NCBI RefSeq assembly: GCF_001440035.1
Contig: NZ_LJYG01000047.1
Location: forward strand, 16,221-52,200
Direction of reading: 5' to 3'
Length of the DNA: 35,980 nt
Source: Bradyrhizobium manausense
Lineage (GTDB): Bacteria > Pseudomonadota > Alphaproteobacteria > Rhizobiales > Xanthobacteraceae
A program made the translations under genes and the position numbers. Each line of letters opens with the position of its first letter. Within the stretch, counting starts at the first letter, position 1. Below the pieces are notes generated by a model that saw nothing but the letters and a program-made list of their open reading frames with translations, was not told the DNA's origin and ran no database searches. Positions 34,892 to 35,980 of the stretch are shown piece by piece.

Positions 34892-35377
34892 TCAGTTCAG
34901 CTTCTGGCGAACCTCGGTGATGCCCTTGGCGAGCAGATCGTCGGCGACCTGGCCCTTGACCGACTGCGACAGGATCGTGGAGGCGGCCTGCACGGCGGCT
35001 TCCGCGGCTGCGGCGCGGACATCGGCCAGCGCCTGGGCCTCGGCGAGCGCGATCTTGCTCTCCGCGGTCTTGGTGCGGCGGGCGACGAAGTCTTCCATCT
35101 TCGCCTTGGCCTCGGTCGCGATGCGCTCGGCTTCGCTCCTGGCGTTGGCGATGATGTCGGCGGCCTCGCGTTCGGCCGAGGCGCTGCGGGCCTTGTAGTC
35201 GGCCAGCACCTTGGCGGCTTCCTGCTTCAGGCGCGTTGCGTCGTCGAGCTCGGCCTTGATGCGCTCGGCGCGCTTGTCGAGCGCCGACATCGCCGACTTG
35301 AAGACCCCGAGATAGCCGAACACGACCATCAGGATCACGAAGGCGACGGCGACCCAGGTTTCAGGATCGAAGAACAT
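34892..35377 (-). CDS. atpF: F0F1 ATP synthase subunit b
   Basis: A 161-residue stator subunit of the F0 part. It has an N-terminal membrane helix (about 7-27, [19 protein letters not shown]) and then a long amphipathic coiled coil rich in Ala, Glu, Lys and Arg that reaches to the delta subunit on F1. It joins with the b' subunit, encoded 5 bases upstream on the same strand. Normal length and no defects are seen. This is the last gene of the atp F0 unit, ending in a strong bidirectional terminator. Confidence 0.95.
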   Translation of the reverse strand: MFFDPETWVAVAFVILMVVFGYLGVFKSAMSALDKRAERIKAELDDATRLKQEAAKVLADYKARSASAEREAADIIANARSEAERIATEAKAKMEDFVARRTKTAESKIALAEAQALADVRAAAAEAAVQAASTILSQSVKGQVADDLLAKGITEVRQKLN

Positions 35378-35382
35378 ATCGA

Positions 35383-35949
35383 CTAACCCTTCAAGGACGC
35401 ATCAACGGCGGCATTGACCGACGCCGCATCCGGAACGACGCCGGTGAGCTGCTGCACGATGGTGCCTGCCGCATCGGCCGCGATGCTGCGGACGTTGCTC
35501 ATGGCGGTCGCGCGGGTCGAGGCGATGGTCTTCTCCGCCTCGGCGAGCTTGGCCGCCAGCTGCTCTTCCAGGGCCTTGCGCTCGGCTTCCGCCTGCGCAT
35601 TCGCCTTGTCGCGGGATTCGTTGCCGATCGCCTGCGCCCGCGCGCGCGCCGCAGCGAGCTCGCTTTCATAGGCCTTCAGCGCCGCCTCGGACTGATCCTT
35701 CAGCGCCTGCGCTTCAGTGAGGTCACCCTCGATCTTGTTCTGACGCGCCTCGATCGTCCCGCCGACCTTCGGCAGCGCGAGCTTGGACACGATCACGTAA
35801 AGCACGACGAAGAAGATCGCGAGCGACACCAGCTGCGAAGCAAAGGTGCTGCTCTCGAACGGCGGAAAGCCGCCGCCGTGATGACCGCCATCGGCTTCGG
35901 TGTGGGCGTCGGTCGCCGGAGCTTTCGCCCCGCCATGACTCTCGGCCAT
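35383..35949 (-). CDS. F0F1 ATP synthase subunit b'
   Basis: A 188-residue divergent partner of subunit b (b' subunit, called AtpG or AtpX in some species). Its N-terminus has a charged, His/Gly-rich leader ([18 protein letters not shown]) that is normal for alphaproteobacteria, a membrane helix (about 38-57, [20 protein letters not shown]) and a coiled coil rich in Ala and Glu. Separate b and b' are found in photosynthetic and many alphaproteobacterial lines. The ATG at 35949 follows AGGAGTACTCC. The c and a subunit genes normally lie upstream, beyond the right edge of the window. Confidence 0.94.
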   Translation of the reverse strand: MAESHGGAKAPATDAHTEADGGHHGGGFPPFESSTFASQLVSLAIFFVVLYVIVSKLALPKVGGTIEARQNKIEGDLTEAQALKDQSEAALKAYESELAAARARAQAIGNESRDKANAQAEAERKALEEQLAAKLAEAEKTIASTRATAMSNVRSIAADAAGTIVQQLTGVVPDAASVNAAVDASLKG

Positions 35950-35980
35950 GGAGTACTCCTGTTGCTGTCACGCGCCGCTT

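Overview
The window looks like chromosomal DNA of a Bradyrhizobium-type alphaproteobacterium (Nitrobacteraceae). The grounds are high GC, a split F0 stalk with separate b and b' ATP synthase subunits, an aa3 oxidase operon in the order subunit II, I, heme farnesyltransferase, small membrane protein, CtaG, subunit III, an IalB family protein, and palindromic dispersed repeats that I recall from Bradyrhizobium genomes. The genus call rests on recognition, not on a search. I see no tRNA, rRNA, insertion sequence, integrase or CRISPR array.

Layout. 1-2989: an aromatic-compound module with a cut-off FAD monooxygenase and an aromatic-acid MFS importer on the minus strand, facing away from a LysR regulator. 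3128-6841: a sensory stretch with a chemoreceptor, an unidentified small protein, the apparent frameshifted remains of a histidine kinase, and an orphan FixJ-type response regulator. 6862-13328: a PadR repressor divergent from a fatty-acid type operon (SnoaL-like protein, acyl-CoA dehydrogenase, thiolase, hydratase/3-hydroxyacyl-CoA dehydrogenase). 13578-16286: glutathione S-transferase, a divergent MarR regulator, then glutamate-cysteine ligase. 16436-20589: a secreted PAN-domain protein, then on the minus strand IalB, TldD, LepB and a nucleotidyltransferase. 21035-27644: the aa3 cytochrome c oxidase operon and assembly genes (coxB, coxA, ctaB, a 54-residue membrane protein, ctaG, coxC), followed after a terminator by DUF983 and SURF1. 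27755-30203: an NTF2-like protein, a NarX-type sensor kinase and a divergent NarL-type regulator. 30564-34686: threonine synthase, M16 peptidase, GNAT acetyltransferase and an exported protein of unknown function. 34892-35949: atpF and its b' partner.

How the parts work together. The oxidase and ATP synthase genes are housekeeping respiration. The PadR, MarR and LysR genes each sit beside a divergent target with dyad symmetry between them, so each is probably a local self-controlled switch. The best new signals are non-coding: a 7-bp-arm palindrome inside what look like two overlapping, opposite promoters at padR; twin 12-bp MarR-type operators; a LysR box covering its own start codon; a FixK-like box ahead of coxB; hairpins on both sides of coxA; a possible small RNA ahead of thrC; and the decayed kinase beside the orphan regulator. 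I found no gene cluster that I would call a wholly new defence or metabolic system.
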